Assembly: GCA_013416635.1 (NCBI GenBank)
Contig: JACCHT010000002.1
Span: 124,001-188,000, forward strand
Source: Candidatus Thiodubiliella endoseptemdiera
GTDB taxonomy: Bacteria > Pseudomonadota > Gammaproteobacteria > PS1 > Pseudothioglobaceae
Direction of reading: 5' to 3'
DNA: 64,000 bases
Position 1 is the first letter of the stretch; each line of letters begins with the position of its first letter. Of the stretch, positions 37,614-47,219 are shown piece after piece. Both the position numbers and the translations under genes were made by a program. A model generated the notes under the pieces. It ran no database searches. It was not told the DNA's origin and was given only the letters and a program-made list of their open reading frames with translations.

Positions 37614-40600
37614 TTATACAAGAATAAGATTATCAGTTATAAAGTGCCCTAATGCAACTGTGTCGGGAGTAGAGGAGCCACCAATACCAGAAACCCCTTG
37701 TAGATTGATAACCAAATCAGCAACATCATCTGTAACCGTGCCATCAGCATCAATCGTTAGTTTGGCACTACCTGCAGTGCCAGTATCTGACACTGTAATA
37801 TATTTATCAATATTAGCAAAAAGTGTCGCTTGGTTACCACTAGCAGTAATAAAATCTTTTAAATCTAATTTATCGCCACCAGCACCAAATATGAAGCCAG
37901 TTATGGTGTCTTCGCCATTATCTGTACTTGCATAAACAAAAATATCACTGCCTGCACCGCCATTTATAGTATCGTTGCCTGCACCACCATTTATAGTATC
38001 GTCACCTGCACTACCCGTTATAGTATCGGCGTTATCGGTGCCGATATAAAAATTATATGCAAATGCCCAAGTTTTACCTGAGGTATTATCAATACCTGCA
38101 AAGTCATTACCCGAGGTGTCAGTTATAACGCCTGATGCCATTTTGATGTAATAAACACCTGAAGTTAAACTACTTGGGTTAAGAGTGAGTGTTGTGTCGC
38201 TAATATTAGCATTAGTAATGCTAATAGTTGCAACTTTTTCTGCGCTATTCCAGATTTCAACAATGCCACCATTTGTTTTGATGTTTTCAGAAAACTCAAT
38301 TACTAGATTTGAAGGCTCGCCTAAGACATTGGTATCGCTGGTTTTTTCTGTAAAGGTTGGAACTTGTCCATCTACAGAAGAAGGTTGTTGATTGTAGTAG
38401 TATTTAAGGGTGCCATTAGCCTCACCCACTACCAAATCTAAATCACCATCGCCGTCAATATCGGCTAGGGTTGGTCTGGAAGAATCCCCCACATCAATGC
38501 CATTAAAAGGATTGTCATCTCCAGTTTTTGCTTCATAAGCAGGGTTAGAAGTAGTGCCTGTATTTTGATAGTATTTAAGGGTGCCATCACTCTCACCCAC
38601 CACCAAATCTAGGTCGCCATCGCCATCAATATCAGCCAAGGTTGGCGTGGAAGAAACTCCCACATCAATGCCATTAAAAGGATTGCTATCTCCAGTTTTT
38701 GCTTCATAAGCAGGGTTAGAAGTAGTGCCTGTGTTTTGATAATATTTAAGGGTGCCATAAACCTCACCCACTACCAAATCTAGGTCGCCATCGCCATCAA
38801 TATCAGCCAAGGTTGGCGTGGAAGAATATTCCACATTAATGCCATTAAAAGGATTATCATCTCCAGTTTTTGCTTCATAAGCAGGGTTAGAAGTAGTGCC
38901 TGTATTTTGATAGTATTTAAGGGTGCCATAAGCCTCACCCACTACCAAATCTAGATCACCATCGCCATCAATATCAGCCAAGCTTGGTGAGGAAAAATCC
39001 CCCACATCAATGCCATCAAAAGGATTGCTACCTCCAGTTTTTGCTTCATAAGCAGGGTTAGAAGTAGTGCCTGTATTTTGATAGTATTTAAGGGTGCCAT
39101 TCTTCTCACCCACTACCAAATCTAGGTCGCCATCGCCGTCAATATCAGCCAAGATTGGCACAGAAACATACCCCACATCAATACCCTCAAAAGGATTATT
39201 GCCCAAACCTGTTTTTTCAATATACTCAAGCTTAGTCTTGGTCAACACTACTCTATCAGCGGTAAATACTGGTGCATTACCTGCGACATCTGTTATATTA
39301 TTTAGCGTAATATCGCTTGTTGGATTGTCAATATCAAAGTCTGTGGCGGCAATGCTATCTCCAGCTTGAACGCTATATTTAAACACTAATTTCTTATCAC
39401 CTGCAGTTGTAGAGGCAGTTTCATCCAAAACAAAGTCTTTGCCTGCAATGACCACTTTAGAGCCTGTGGTCTTATTAAGTTTCAAGGTCTCACTCATTGT
39501 CAAAGTTAGGCTGATAACATCCCCTGCCTTAAAAGCAGATTGTCCTGCTGGAATATTGCTTAGAGTCCATGAGTTAGTAGCCGTTGGAGTTGGGGCTTGT
39601 CCATCTACAGAAGCAGATTGTTGATTGTAGTAATATTTAAGGGTGCCATCAGCCTTACCCACTACCAAATCTAAATCACCATCGCCGTCAATATCGGCTA
39701 GGGTTGGTGAGGAAGAATGCCCCACATCAATGCCATTAAAAGGATTGCTGTCTCCAGTTTTTGCTTCATAAGCAGGGTTAGAAGTAGTGCCTGTATTTTG
39801 ATAGTATTTAATGGTGCCATAAAACTCACCCACCACCAAATCTAGGTCGCCATCGCCGTCAATATCGGCTAGGATTGGTGAGGAAGAATATCCCACATCA
39901 ATGCCATTAAAAGGATTGTCATCTCCAGTTTTTGCCTCATAAGTAGGGTTAGAAGTAGTGCCTGTGTTTTGATAGTATTTAAGGGTGCCATCATCCTCAC
40001 CCACTACCAAATCTAGATCACCATCGCCGTCAATATCGGCTAGGGTTGGTGAGGCAGAATATCCCACATCAATGCCATTAAAAGGATTGCTATCTCCAGT
40101 TTTTACTTCATAAGCAGGGTTAGAAGTAGTGCCTGTATTTTGATAGTATTTAAGGGTGCCATCACGCTCACCCACCACCAAATCTAGGTCGCCATCGCCG
40201 TCAATATCGGCTAGGGTTGGTGAGGCAGCATTTCCCATATTAATGCCATTAAAAGGATTGCTATCTCCAGTTTTTACTTCATAAGCAGGGTTAGAAGTAG
40301 TGCCTGTGTTTTGATAGTATTTAAGGGTGCCGTCACTCTTACCCACTACCAAATCTAGGTCGCCATCGCCATCAATATCAGCCAAGGTTGGCACAGAAGA
40401 CCCCTTAACATTAACACCCTCAAAAGGATTATTGCCCAAACCCGTTTTTTCAATATACTTAATCTTAGTCAACACTACTCTATCAGCGGTAAATACTGGT
40501 GCATTACCTGCGACATCTGTTATATTATTTAGCGTAATATCGCTTGTTGGATTGTCAATATCAAAGTCTGTAGCGGCAATGCTATCTCCAGCTTGAACGC

Positions 40601-42821
40601 TATATTTAAACACCAGTTTCTTATCACCTGCAGTTGTAGAGGCAGTTTTATCCAAAACAAAGTCTTTGCCTGCAATGACCACTTTAGAGCCTGTGGTGTT
40701 ATTAAGTTTCAAGGTCTCACTCATTGTCAGTGTTAGGCTGATAACATCGCCTGCCTTAAAAGCAGATTGTCCTGCTGGAATATCGCTTAAAGTCCATGGA
40801 TTGGTCGTGATTGGGGTTGGGTTAATGATGTCATAAGTTACTGCTGTGCTAGTGCTAATTGTTGAATTGGTGCCATCACTAAGCGTTACTACAGCCGTGT
40901 AGGTTTTTCCATCGGCTAATTCAGATGGCATAGCAGAATGTGCGAGTGCCCAAGTGCCGTCAGCTGCAACAGCTGGTAATCCTGAAGTTATTGCTGTGCC
41001 TACTGTATTACTACCTTCAAAAAACTCAATTTTGGTAATCGTTAAAGTACCTATTCCAGTTGCTTTGCCTGAGAGTGTGGTTGCATCTTTCTCGTTATTA
41101 TTAATGTAATTATCATCGGCACCTGCCCAAACAATGTCGGTAGTAAGGACGATGATTTCAAATGCCCATTGGTTAGTATCTTTAGTAATGGCAGCGGCAT
41201 CGTTACCCGCTATGTCAGTTACTGTGCCTGCATCCATGGTGATATAGTAACTGCCTTGGGTTAATTTATTATCAGTTAAACCTAATGCTGATACATCAAT
41301 GGTGAGTTTATCGCCAGCAATGCTGAATTTAGTTGTCTCAGTAATATTAATGGTTGCTATTACTCCATCATCGCTACCTTTAATAACAATACTACCTGTA
41401 CTACCTGCTTGAATGTCTTCATTAAAATCAAGCATCAGGTCTGAGGTTTCACCCAATTCGGCCGAAGCTTGTGTTGTTAGAGTTGGCGCTTGTCCATCTA
41501 CAAAAAAAGATTGTTGATTGTAATAATATTTAAGGGTGCCATTATTCTCACCCACCACCAAATCTAGGTCGCCATCGCCGTCAATATCGGCTAGGGTTGG
41601 TTTGGAAAAATTCCCCACATCAATGCCATTAAAAGGATTGCTATCTCCAGTTTTTTCTTCATAAGCAGGGTTAGAAGTGGTGCCTGTATTTTGATAGTAT
41701 TTAAGGGTGCCATTCTGCTCACCCACCACCAAATCTAGGTCGCCATCGCCGTCAATATCAACTAAGGTTGGTGCGGAAAAATTTACCACATTAATGCCAT
41801 TAAAAGGATTACTATCTCCAGTTTTTACTTCATAAGCAGGGTTAGAAGTAGTACCTGTATTTTGATAGTATTTAAGGGTGCCATCATACTTACCCACCAC
41901 CAAATCTAGGTCGCCATCGCCGTCAATATCGACTAGGATTGGTGAGGAATAATTTACCACATTAATGCCATTAAAAGGATTGCTATCTCCAGTTTTTGCT
42001 TCATAAGTAGTGCCTGTATTTTGATAGTATTTAAGGGTGCCACCAACCCCACCCACCACCAAATCTAGATCACCATCACCATCAATATCAGCTAAGTTTG
42101 GCGTGGAATAACCTCCCACCACATCAATGCCATTAAAAGGATTATTGCCTCCAGTTTTTACTTCATAAGCAGGGTTAGAAGTAGTGCCTGTATTTTGATA
42201 GTATTTAAGGGTGCCATCATCCTTACCCACCACCAAATCTAGGTCGCCATCGCCATCAATATCAGCCAGGGTTGGCGCAGAAGCTTTCCCCACATCAATA
42301 CCCTCAAAAGGATTATTACCCAAACCTGTTTTTTCAATATACTCAAGCTTAGTCTTAGCCAACACTACTCTATCAGCGGTAAATACTGGTGCATTACCTG
42401 CGACATCTGTTATATTATTTAGCGTAATATCGCTTGTTGGGTTGTCAATATCAAAGTCTGTAGCGGCAATGCTATCTCCAGCTTGAACACTATATTTAAA
42501 CACCAGTTTCTTATCACCTGCAGTTGTAGAGGCGGTTTTATCCAAAACAAAGTCTTTGCCTGCAATGACCACTTTAGAGCCTGTAGTGCTATTAAGTTTC
42601 AAGGTCTCACTCATTGTCAGTGTTAGGCTGATAACATCCCCTACCTTAAAAGCAGATTGTCCTGCTGGAATATCGCTTAAAGTCCATGGATTGGTCGTGA
42701 TTGGGGTTGGGTTAATGGTGTCATAAGTTACTGCTGTGCTAGTGATAGTTGTTGAATTGGTGCCATCACTAAGCGTTACTGCAGCCGTGTAGGTTTTTCC
42801 ATCGGCTAATTCAGATGGCAT
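37614..42821 (-). CDS. Adhesin B main ORF: three five-blade modules, RTX repeats, secretion tail
   Basis: 1735-aa open frame with fifteen VCBS blades in three groups of five, each blade with a DIDGDGDLDLV loop, separated by Ig-like domains (TNPWTLSDIPAGQSAF, TTQASAELGETSDLMLDF). It ends with IGTDNADTITGSAGDDTING-type RTX repeats and a C-terminal region (AKLTIDADGTVTDDVADLVI) typical of type I secreted proteins. The first ATG is internal; the real start is at 44913. Confidence 0.85.
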   Translation of the reverse strand: MPSELADGKTYTAAVTLSDGTNSTTITSTAVTYDTINPTPITTNPWTLSDIPAGQSAFKVGDVISLTLTMSETLKLNSTTGSKVVIAGKDFVLDKTASTTAGDKKLVFKYSVQAGDSIAATDFDIDNPTSDITLNNITDVAGNAPVFTADRVVLAKTKLEYIEKTGLGNNPFEGIDVGKASAPTLADIDGDGDLDLVVGKDDGTLKYYQNTGTTSNPAYEVKTGGNNPFNGIDVVGGYSTPNLADIDGDGDLDLVVGGVGGTLKYYQNTGTTYEAKTGDSNPFNGINVVNYSSPILVDIDGDGDLDLVVGKYDGTLKYYQNTGTTSNPAYEVKTGDSNPFNGINVVNFSAPTLVDIDGDGDLDLVVGEQNGTLKYYQNTGTTSNPAYEEKTGDSNPFNGIDVGNFSKPTLADIDGDGDLDLVVGENNGTLKYYYNQQSFFVDGQAPTLTTQASAELGETSDLMLDFNEDIQAGSTGSIVIKGSDDGVIATINITETTKFSIAGDKLTIDVSALGLTDNKLTQGSYYITMDAGTVTDIAGNDAAAITKDTNQWAFEIIVLTTDIVWAGADDNYINNNEKDATTLSGKATGIGTLTITKIEFFEGSNTVGTAITSGLPAVAADGTWALAHSAMPSELADGKTYTAVVTLSDGTNSTISTSTAVTYDIINPTPITTNPWTLSDIPAGQSAFKAGDVISLTLTMSETLKLNNTTGSKVVIAGKDFVLDKTASTTAGDKKLVFKYSVQAGDSIAATDFDIDNPTSDITLNNITDVAGNAPVFTADRVVLTKIKYIEKTGLGNNPFEGVNVKGSSVPTLADIDGDGDLDLVVGKSDGTLKYYQNTGTTSNPAYEVKTGDSNPFNGINMGNAASPTLADIDGDGDLDLVVGERDGTLKYYQNTGTTSNPAYEVKTGDSNPFNGIDVGYSASPTLADIDGDGDLDLVVGEDDGTLKYYQNTGTTSNPTYEAKTGDDNPFNGIDVGYSSSPILADIDGDGDLDLVVGEFYGTIKYYQNTGTTSNPAYEAKTGDSNPFNGIDVGHSSSPTLADIDGDGDLDLVVGKADGTLKYYYNQQSASVDGQAPTPTATNSWTLSNIPAGQSAFKAGDVISLTLTMSETLKLNKTTGSKVVIAGKDFVLDETASTTAGDKKLVFKYSVQAGDSIAATDFDIDNPTSDITLNNITDVAGNAPVFTADRVVLTKTKLEYIEKTGLGNNPFEGIDVGYVSVPILADIDGDGDLDLVVGEKNGTLKYYQNTGTTSNPAYEAKTGGSNPFDGIDVGDFSSPSLADIDGDGDLDLVVGEAYGTLKYYQNTGTTSNPAYEAKTGDDNPFNGINVEYSSTPTLADIDGDGDLDLVVGEVYGTLKYYQNTGTTSNPAYEAKTGDSNPFNGIDVGVSSTPTLADIDGDGDLDLVVGESDGTLKYYQNTGTTSNPAYEAKTGDDNPFNGIDVGDSSRPTLADIDGDGDLDLVVGEANGTLKYYYNQQPSSVDGQVPTFTEKTSDTNVLGEPSNLVIEFSENIKTNGGIVEIWNSAEKVATISITNANISDTTLTLNPSSLTSGVYYIKMASGVITDTSGNDFAGIDNTSGKTWAFAYNFYIGTDNADTITGSAGDDTINGGAGNDTINGGAGSDIFVYASTDNGEDTITGFIFGAGGDKLDLKDFITASGNQATLFANIDKYITVSDTGTAGSAKLTIDADGTVTDDVADLVINLQGVSGIGGSSTPDTVALGHFITDNLILV

Positions 42822-42947
42822 AGCAGAATGTGCGAGTGTCCAGGTGCCGTCAGCTGCAACAGCTGGTAATCCTGAAGTTATTGCTGTGCCTACTGTATTA
42901 CTACCTTCAAAAACTCAATCTTAGTAATAGATAAGGTACCTGCTCCG

Positions 42948-43130
42948 CTACTGTGCCTGAGGTGCGGTTGCGTCTTTTTCACTATCATTAATGTAGTTAT
43001 CATCGGCACCTATCCAAGCGATTGTGGTAAAAAGTGCTTTGGTTTCAAATGCCCAAGTGGTGTCAGCACCTAAATTAGTGATACCTGCAAAGGCATTGCC
43101 TGCCATATCGGTGATTACGCCAGATGCCAT
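42948..43130 (-). CDS. Adhesin B fragment: Ig-like linker
   Basis: 60-aa piece between two frameshifts (MASGVITDMAGNAFAGI, WIGADDNYINDSEKDATA). Not an independent gene. Confidence 0.55.
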   Translation of the reverse strand: MASGVITDMAGNAFAGITNLGADTTWAFETKALFTTIAWIGADDNYINDSEKDATAPQAQ

Positions 43131-43306
43131 TTTGATGTAATAAGTGCCTTCAGTTAAATCAGCAGTAGGATTAATAGTAAGTTTATCGTTAGCAATGCTA
43201 ATTTTACTATTGTCAATAGCAATGGTTTCTACAATGGTATTGTCGCTGGCTTTATGAATGACAATATTGCCTGTGCCGGCTTTGATGTTTTCACTAAAGT
43301 CAATTA

Positions 43307-43987
43307 CTAGGTTAGAGTCTTCACCAAGATAACGCTCATTGCTTGTGCGGTGAGAGTAGCAGTAGTAGTATCCACAGTAATCGCCAAAGCATCAGAAACC
43401 AAACTTTCATTACCCGCAGCATCTGTTGCTCTTGCGGTAATGCTGTGTGGAGTTGTGCTTTGGGTTAAACTGATATCAATAGAGAATGTGCCATTAGCCT
43501 TTACTATTTCAGAGCCTATGGCTGTTGTGTTGGTACCATTGTATAATCTTATAGTAGCACCGACTTCTGCACTGCCTGTGATGGTGAGGTTTGAGGTTTT
43601 ATTAGTTAGGTTGTCACTATTACTTGTGCCTGAATCGTCCTCTGTGGCTAAATCTAAACTTATGGGTTTGCTGGGTACAACGGTATCAACTTTATGACTA
43701 TTACTAGCGTATTCTGTGCCAATACCTCCTCCAATTGCCGCATCTTTTGCCACACCAACAAATAAGTCAGTTGTTGAGTTATCTGTCACTCTGACTACTA
43801 ACGAATAAACACTGCCACTGCCACTGAAAGCACCTTTTGTTCCACCTGTCACTTCAATATCATTTTTATCAAAACCAGTAACATCATCTTTAAAAGTAAA
43901 AGTATAGGTAATATCTGTGCCTACCTTTGCCTTGTTAATAATGCTTGTTTCTGCTAAATCATCGGTAATACTTAAACCAATCCCCAA
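43307..43987 (-). CDS. Adhesin B fragment: Ig-like domains
   Basis: 226-aa frame with SIINKAKVGTDITYTFTFKD, a Big-type Ig domain (SNLTITGSAEVGATIRLYNG, HSITARATDAAGNESLVSD) and the start of the next domain. Frame lost at 43323, where CACCAAG replaces the CACCCAAG of paralogue A. Confidence 0.7.
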   Translation of the reverse strand: MGIGLSITDDLAETSIINKAKVGTDITYTFTFKDDVTGFDKNDIEVTGGTKGAFSGSGSVYSLVVRVTDNSTTDLFVGVAKDAAIGGGIGTEYASNSHKVDTVVPSKPISLDLATEDDSGTSNSDNLTNKTSNLTITGSAEVGATIRLYNGTNTTAIGSEIVKANGTFSIDISLTQSTTPHSITARATDAAGNESLVSDALAITVDTTTATLTAQAMSVILVKTLT

Positions 43988-44199
43988 ACCTGGAGTTGAC
44001 TCACTACCGTCAATATCAGTGGATATAATTCTCTTAAAAACACCTGCTTCTAATAGCCCATCATCGCCTGTTATATCAATCTTAACAAAACCATTTGCAA
44101 AATAAACCCTATCGCCATTAGAGGCTGTGAAGGAGACTTCTTCTTGATAATCGGTACCGCCAATATTAACAGTTCTTTCAAAAGTGTAGGTGCTGTCAA

Positions 44200-44913
44200 C
44201 TACTGTTTGTTTGGTGTATTCATTAAAGTGCCAGTTAAATAAACAACATCATTGCCACCTGTTGAGGTGAGTCCTGTTGCATCAACTTTTGTGCCTTTGG
44301 CAACATAAACTGTGTCATTGCCACTATTGCCAGATATCTTAAATACTGAGCCTTTGACACCAGGGGTAATGTGCTCACCGTTGTTATCAGAAATAAATAC
44401 TTTAGTAGCACCAACTTCACTGGCAGTGCCTTTGTCAATGGCGGGTTGACTGGTTAAAGGGTCGGTGGGTGTTATTGAACTGGAGTCAATATCAGTGGAT
44501 TTAATTTTCTGAAAAACGCCTGCATTTAATAGCCCATCATTGCCTGTTATATCAATCTTAAAAAAACCATTTGCAAAATAAACCCTATCGCCATTAGAGG
44601 CTGTGAAGGAGACTTCTTCTTGGTAATCGGTACCGCCAATAGTAACCGTTCTTTTGAAGGTGTAGGTATTGCCATCTAGTGTTTGTTCGTAGTTGTTAAA
44701 AGTGCCGGTTAAATAAATTGAATCATTGCCACCTGTTGAAGTAAGCCCTGTTGCATCGACTTTGGTGCCTTGTCCTACATAGACGGCATCGTCTCCACTA
44801 TTGCCAGATACTTTTAATGCTTGTCCGTGAGATTCAACTCCGGTGATATCGGAATACCAGTTGACGAAGAAGCCGTTGGTGTTGCTGATGAAGTATTTTG
44901 TTTGTCCTGGCAT
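44200..44913 (-). CDS. Adhesin B fragment: N-terminus with two ~110-residue repeats
   Basis: 237-aa frame from the true start at 44913. It contains the first N-terminal repeat and most of the second (TKVFISDNNGEHITPGVKG). One A is missing near 44226 compared with paralogue A, which ends the frame. No signal peptide. Confidence 0.8.
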   Translation of the reverse strand: MPGQTKYFISNTNGFFVNWYSDITGVESHGQALKVSGNSGDDAVYVGQGTKVDATGLTSTGGNDSIYLTGTFNNYEQTLDGNTYTFKRTVTIGGTDYQEEVSFTASNGDRVYFANGFFKIDITGNDGLLNAGVFQKIKSTDIDSSSITPTDPLTSQPAIDKGTASEVGATKVFISDNNGEHITPGVKGSVFKISGNSGNDTVYVAKGTKVDATGLTSTGGNDVVYLTGTLMNTPNKQ

Positions 44914-44945
44914 GGGGTTGTCCTGTTTTATAAAAATTAAATTGT

Positions 44946-44975
44946 ATTATACATAACTTATTCCTTCAAGTTCAA
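44946..44975 (-). promoter_or_regulatory. Promoter of tandem adhesin B
   Basis: Minus strand: TTGAAC, 18-bp spacer, TATAAT, about 33 bp before the start at 44913; same as in paralogue C. Confidence 0.6.
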
Positions 44976-45086
44976 GTTTTTAAATTTTTGGACTTAGTAA
45001 ACCCTGAAAATATTACCAATTTGGTATCTAATCAAGGGGCTTTATTCTAACCCTAATTGTTTCTATTTTGGTTGATATTTTTCCAT

Positions 45087-45120
45087 AAAAAACCCGCTTT
45101 AATAAGGCGGGTTTTTTATT
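45087..45120 (-). terminator. Terminator after second ghost adhesin 3' end
   Basis: AAACCCGC-TTTAATAA-GCGGGTTT hairpin with T-run; duplicate of the one at 37274. Confidence 0.85.
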
Positions 45121-45154
45121 AGCTTGCTTTATGTAAGAATAAGATTATCAGTTA

Positions 45155-45315
45155 GAGACCTTTGCATAAATAGGGATGATTAGCAAAATGACAGATTTTA
45201 TTAAATTGGAAATTTTTTAAATCCACTCCTAGCAGGGCTAAGGGTGTTTTTAAAAAGTTTGTAATTTGATGAAAGATGGCGTTTTGATGATTATTCATAT
45301 TTATGCAAAGGTCTC
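45155..45315 (+). repeat. MITE copy 12 (in IS30 remnant)
   Basis: Complete 161-bp element with a perfect 5-bp target duplication AGTTA, inserted between the ghost adhesin 3' end and the IS30 transposase remnant. Confidence 0.97.
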
Positions 45316-45520
45316 AGTTAACATTAAGTGCTGATTTACTGTTCATTTTGCTTAATACTAAATAGCCACTTGTTCTCTCAACCAAGGTACCTACGCAAGA
45401 CTTATTTTGAGAACCTGTAATTAAATCACCTTCCCAGTAACCGGCAATCATTCTATTGTCAATGTCTTTAAGTCTATAGCAAATAAGTTGATTAATTTCT
45501 GGTTTTATTGTTAAGTTCAA
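45314..45520 (-). mobile_element. IS30-family transposase remnant
   Basis: 68-codon piece with the central IS30 DDE signature: DNRMIAGYWEGDLITGSQNK, SCVGTLVERTSGYLVLSKM. The catalytic first Asp is in the EGDLI motif. The N-terminal HTH and the rest of the catalytic domain are absent. The frame ends at the junction with MITE copy 12, where the TGA stop is formed partly from MITE sequence. A TGACAAGG palindrome lies at its 5' side. Confidence 0.85.
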
Positions 45521-45521
45521 C

Positions 45522-45543
45522 TGACAAGGTCCGGCCTTGTCAA
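45522..45543. repeat. TGACAAGG palindrome, copy 2
   Basis: TGACAAGG-TCCGG-CCTTGTCA at the border of the IS30 remnant and the 3' end of adhesin A. Confidence 0.7.
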
Positions 45544-45553
45544 GAAAATAATG

Positions 45554-46247
45554 TTAGATAAGGATGGTGCCGGTGTCAACTAGATGACTGAGGTTAGTGG
45601 TATTGATATCTACCGCTGTTAAGGTAATGTCAAAACTGCCGATGCTGAGGGTGCTGTCTTGTCCGCTTTTGCTGAGGGTGATGGCACCGAGTTTGGCATT
45701 TTCATCTAGGTGTTTAAGGGCGTAGGAAATATTAAGGGTGTCGTTGAAAAGGTCAAAATTGGTGATGGTGGCGTCTTTGAGGGGACTGTATTGGTTGGTG
45801 GGGTGAGGCCGTTCCAGTTGAAGTGTTCGATGAGTTTGTCGCTGGCGGTATAGGTGGTGATGTTGTCCATGTCTTGGTGGTGGGTGGTTTTGACTTTGAT
45901 GATGGGGGTGGTGCCTTGGGCGTAGTAGAGGGAGGCGTCACTCCAATTACCTTTTGAACTAACAAAATCTAATATTCCATCGCCATTAATATCGCCTAAT
46001 GCAGGGGATCCTGACCTAATAATAGGGTATTTTGGGTCAGTGTCTTTATCAAGTGTATGGTTAAAAAAATTATCATCGCCTTGTTGGCGGGCAAAAACTG
46101 GGGTGTTAATTGTGCCGATATTTTTATAATAACTGATGGCGTCGCCATTATTCTCGTTATAGTCACTGCCAGATGTTAGGTCTAAATCGCCATCGCCATC
46201 TAAATCTTTAAAGTTTAGTTGGACATTTTTGCCTAAATCTAGTCCTG
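45554..46247 (-). CDS. Adhesin A fragment: last two blades and C-terminal tail
   Basis: Read from the sequence, continuing the frame lost at 46248: LNFKDLDGDGDLDLTSGSDY, then GSPALGDINGDGILDFVSSK, IIKVKTTHHQDMDNITTYTA, and after one more frame change near 45795, KDATITNFDLFNDTLNISYA and the tail SIGSFDITLTAVDINTTNLS ending at the TAA at 45554. The final short hydrophobic end resembles type I secretion signals. Confidence 0.65.
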
Positions 46248-47219
46248 TTAGTGTATGGTCGGTTTTATTGTGTAAGTGCCGTTATTATTTTCATAATAGG
46301 AGAGGATGCCGTCGTCAAAATTGGAGGTTACTAGGTCGATATCGCCATCATTGTCTAAATCTACTAAGGCGTGCATTGTGTTGTTGCCTAAAATAGTATT
46401 TGCGAAAGGGTTTTGGTTGCCTTCTATTTTTACGAATGTGCCATTATTATTTTTGTAATAGTGGTTATTTGTTAGGAGGTCCAAATCGCCATCTTGGTCC
46501 ATGTCGGCGAAGGTGTGGGTGAGGTTGTTGCTGGTGTTTTTGAAGGGGTTGTTGTCTTGGGGGACGGGGGTGAAAGCGATTGGGTCGCCGGGGGTGGCGG
46601 TGTTTTTGTAGTAGAGAACGCCAGAAGAGTAGGTGTCGGGGCGGTTGGCGTTGTAGGCGAGTTCGGGAATGGTGTCGTTGTCTAGGTCGATTAAATTGAT
46701 GGAGGTGAGGGTGGTAGAAAGATGGCCTCCGATGAAGCTGAAGGGGTTGTCGGCGCCGGTTTTGCGTTCGAAGGCATCGCTGTTCTTTAATAGAGCTAAT
46801 TCTGTGGTGAGGTTGTTGATTGCTACGCCTGCGGCATTGGTTACGCCTGTTAAATGGGTGTTGTTGACGATGAAATCGCCAATAATTAGGTGGTCGCCTT
46901 TAACGACGGTGTAGTCGAAACTGAGTTTGGTTTTATCGGTACTACTGTCAAAAGCGGTTTTGTTGATGTTGAAGCGTTTGTTGGCAACAGTGATGTAGGC
47001 ACTGGTGTCGGCTACTTGGACGGCTTCGCTGACGGTTAGGGTGAGGGTCATTGTGTCGCCGATGGAGAAGTATTCTTGTCCTGTGGGTGGGGTGTTGAAG
47101 ACCCAGTTGTTGGTGTTAGCACTGGTGTCAGTGTTGATAGTAGGTGGGTTTGGTCGATGACTTTGTAGTTGACTGAGGTGCTGGGTTGGCTGGGCTTGTT
47201 GCCGGCGGCATCGTGCCAA
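46248..47219 (-). CDS. Adhesin A fragment: Ig-like domain and three blades
   Basis: 323-aa frame; the first ~30 residues are out-of-frame noise. Then WVFNTPPTGQEYFSIGDTMT (the counterpart of WTLSDIPAGQSAF), DLDNDTIPELAYN, FADMDQDGDLDLLTNNH and VDLDNDGDIDLVTSNF. Continues in another phase at 46247. Confidence 0.7.
   Translation of the reverse strand: MARCRRQQAQPTQHLSQLQSHRPNPPTINTDTSANTNNWVFNTPPTGQEYFSIGDTMTLTLTVSEAVQVADTSAYITVANKRFNINKTAFDSSTDKTKLSFDYTVVKGDHLIIGDFIVNNTHLTGVTNAAGVAINNLTTELALLKNSDAFERKTGADNPFSFIGGHLSTTLTSINLIDLDNDTIPELAYNANRPDTYSSGVLYYKNTATPGDPIAFTPVPQDNNPFKNTSNNLTHTFADMDQDGDLDLLTNNHYYKNNNGTFVKIEGNQNPFANTILGNNTMHALVDLDNDGDIDLVTSNFDDGILSYYENNNGTYTIKPTIH

Larger units (their letters stand above)
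37614..44913 (-). pseudogene. Tandem secreted Ig/VCBS-repeat protein B, whole locus with frameshifts
   Basis: Reconstructed gene of ~2430 codons, the least broken of the three paralogues. Same order as paralogue C: two N-terminal ~110-residue repeats, Ig-like domains, three five-blade VCBS modules with Ig-like spacers, RTX nonapeptides, secretion tail ending FITDNLILV. Lost single bases near 44226, 43323, 42960 and 42912 split the first 2 kb into pieces; the remaining 5.2 kb is open. B and C are near-identical over most of their length, indicating a recent tandem duplication. Confidence 0.78.
44914..45313. other. Intergenic region between adhesins A and B
   Basis: 400 bp carrying the adhesin B promoter, a terminator at 45087-45120, a ghost adhesin 3' end (TDNLILT then stop) and MITE copy 12. 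It duplicates 37105-37506 almost base for base. Confidence 0.8.

Noticed and set aside
45753..45965. Pro/Ser/Thr-rich 70-aa ORF
   Set aside because: Out-of-phase reading of the adhesin A 3' end; the correct phase gives blade and tail sequence.
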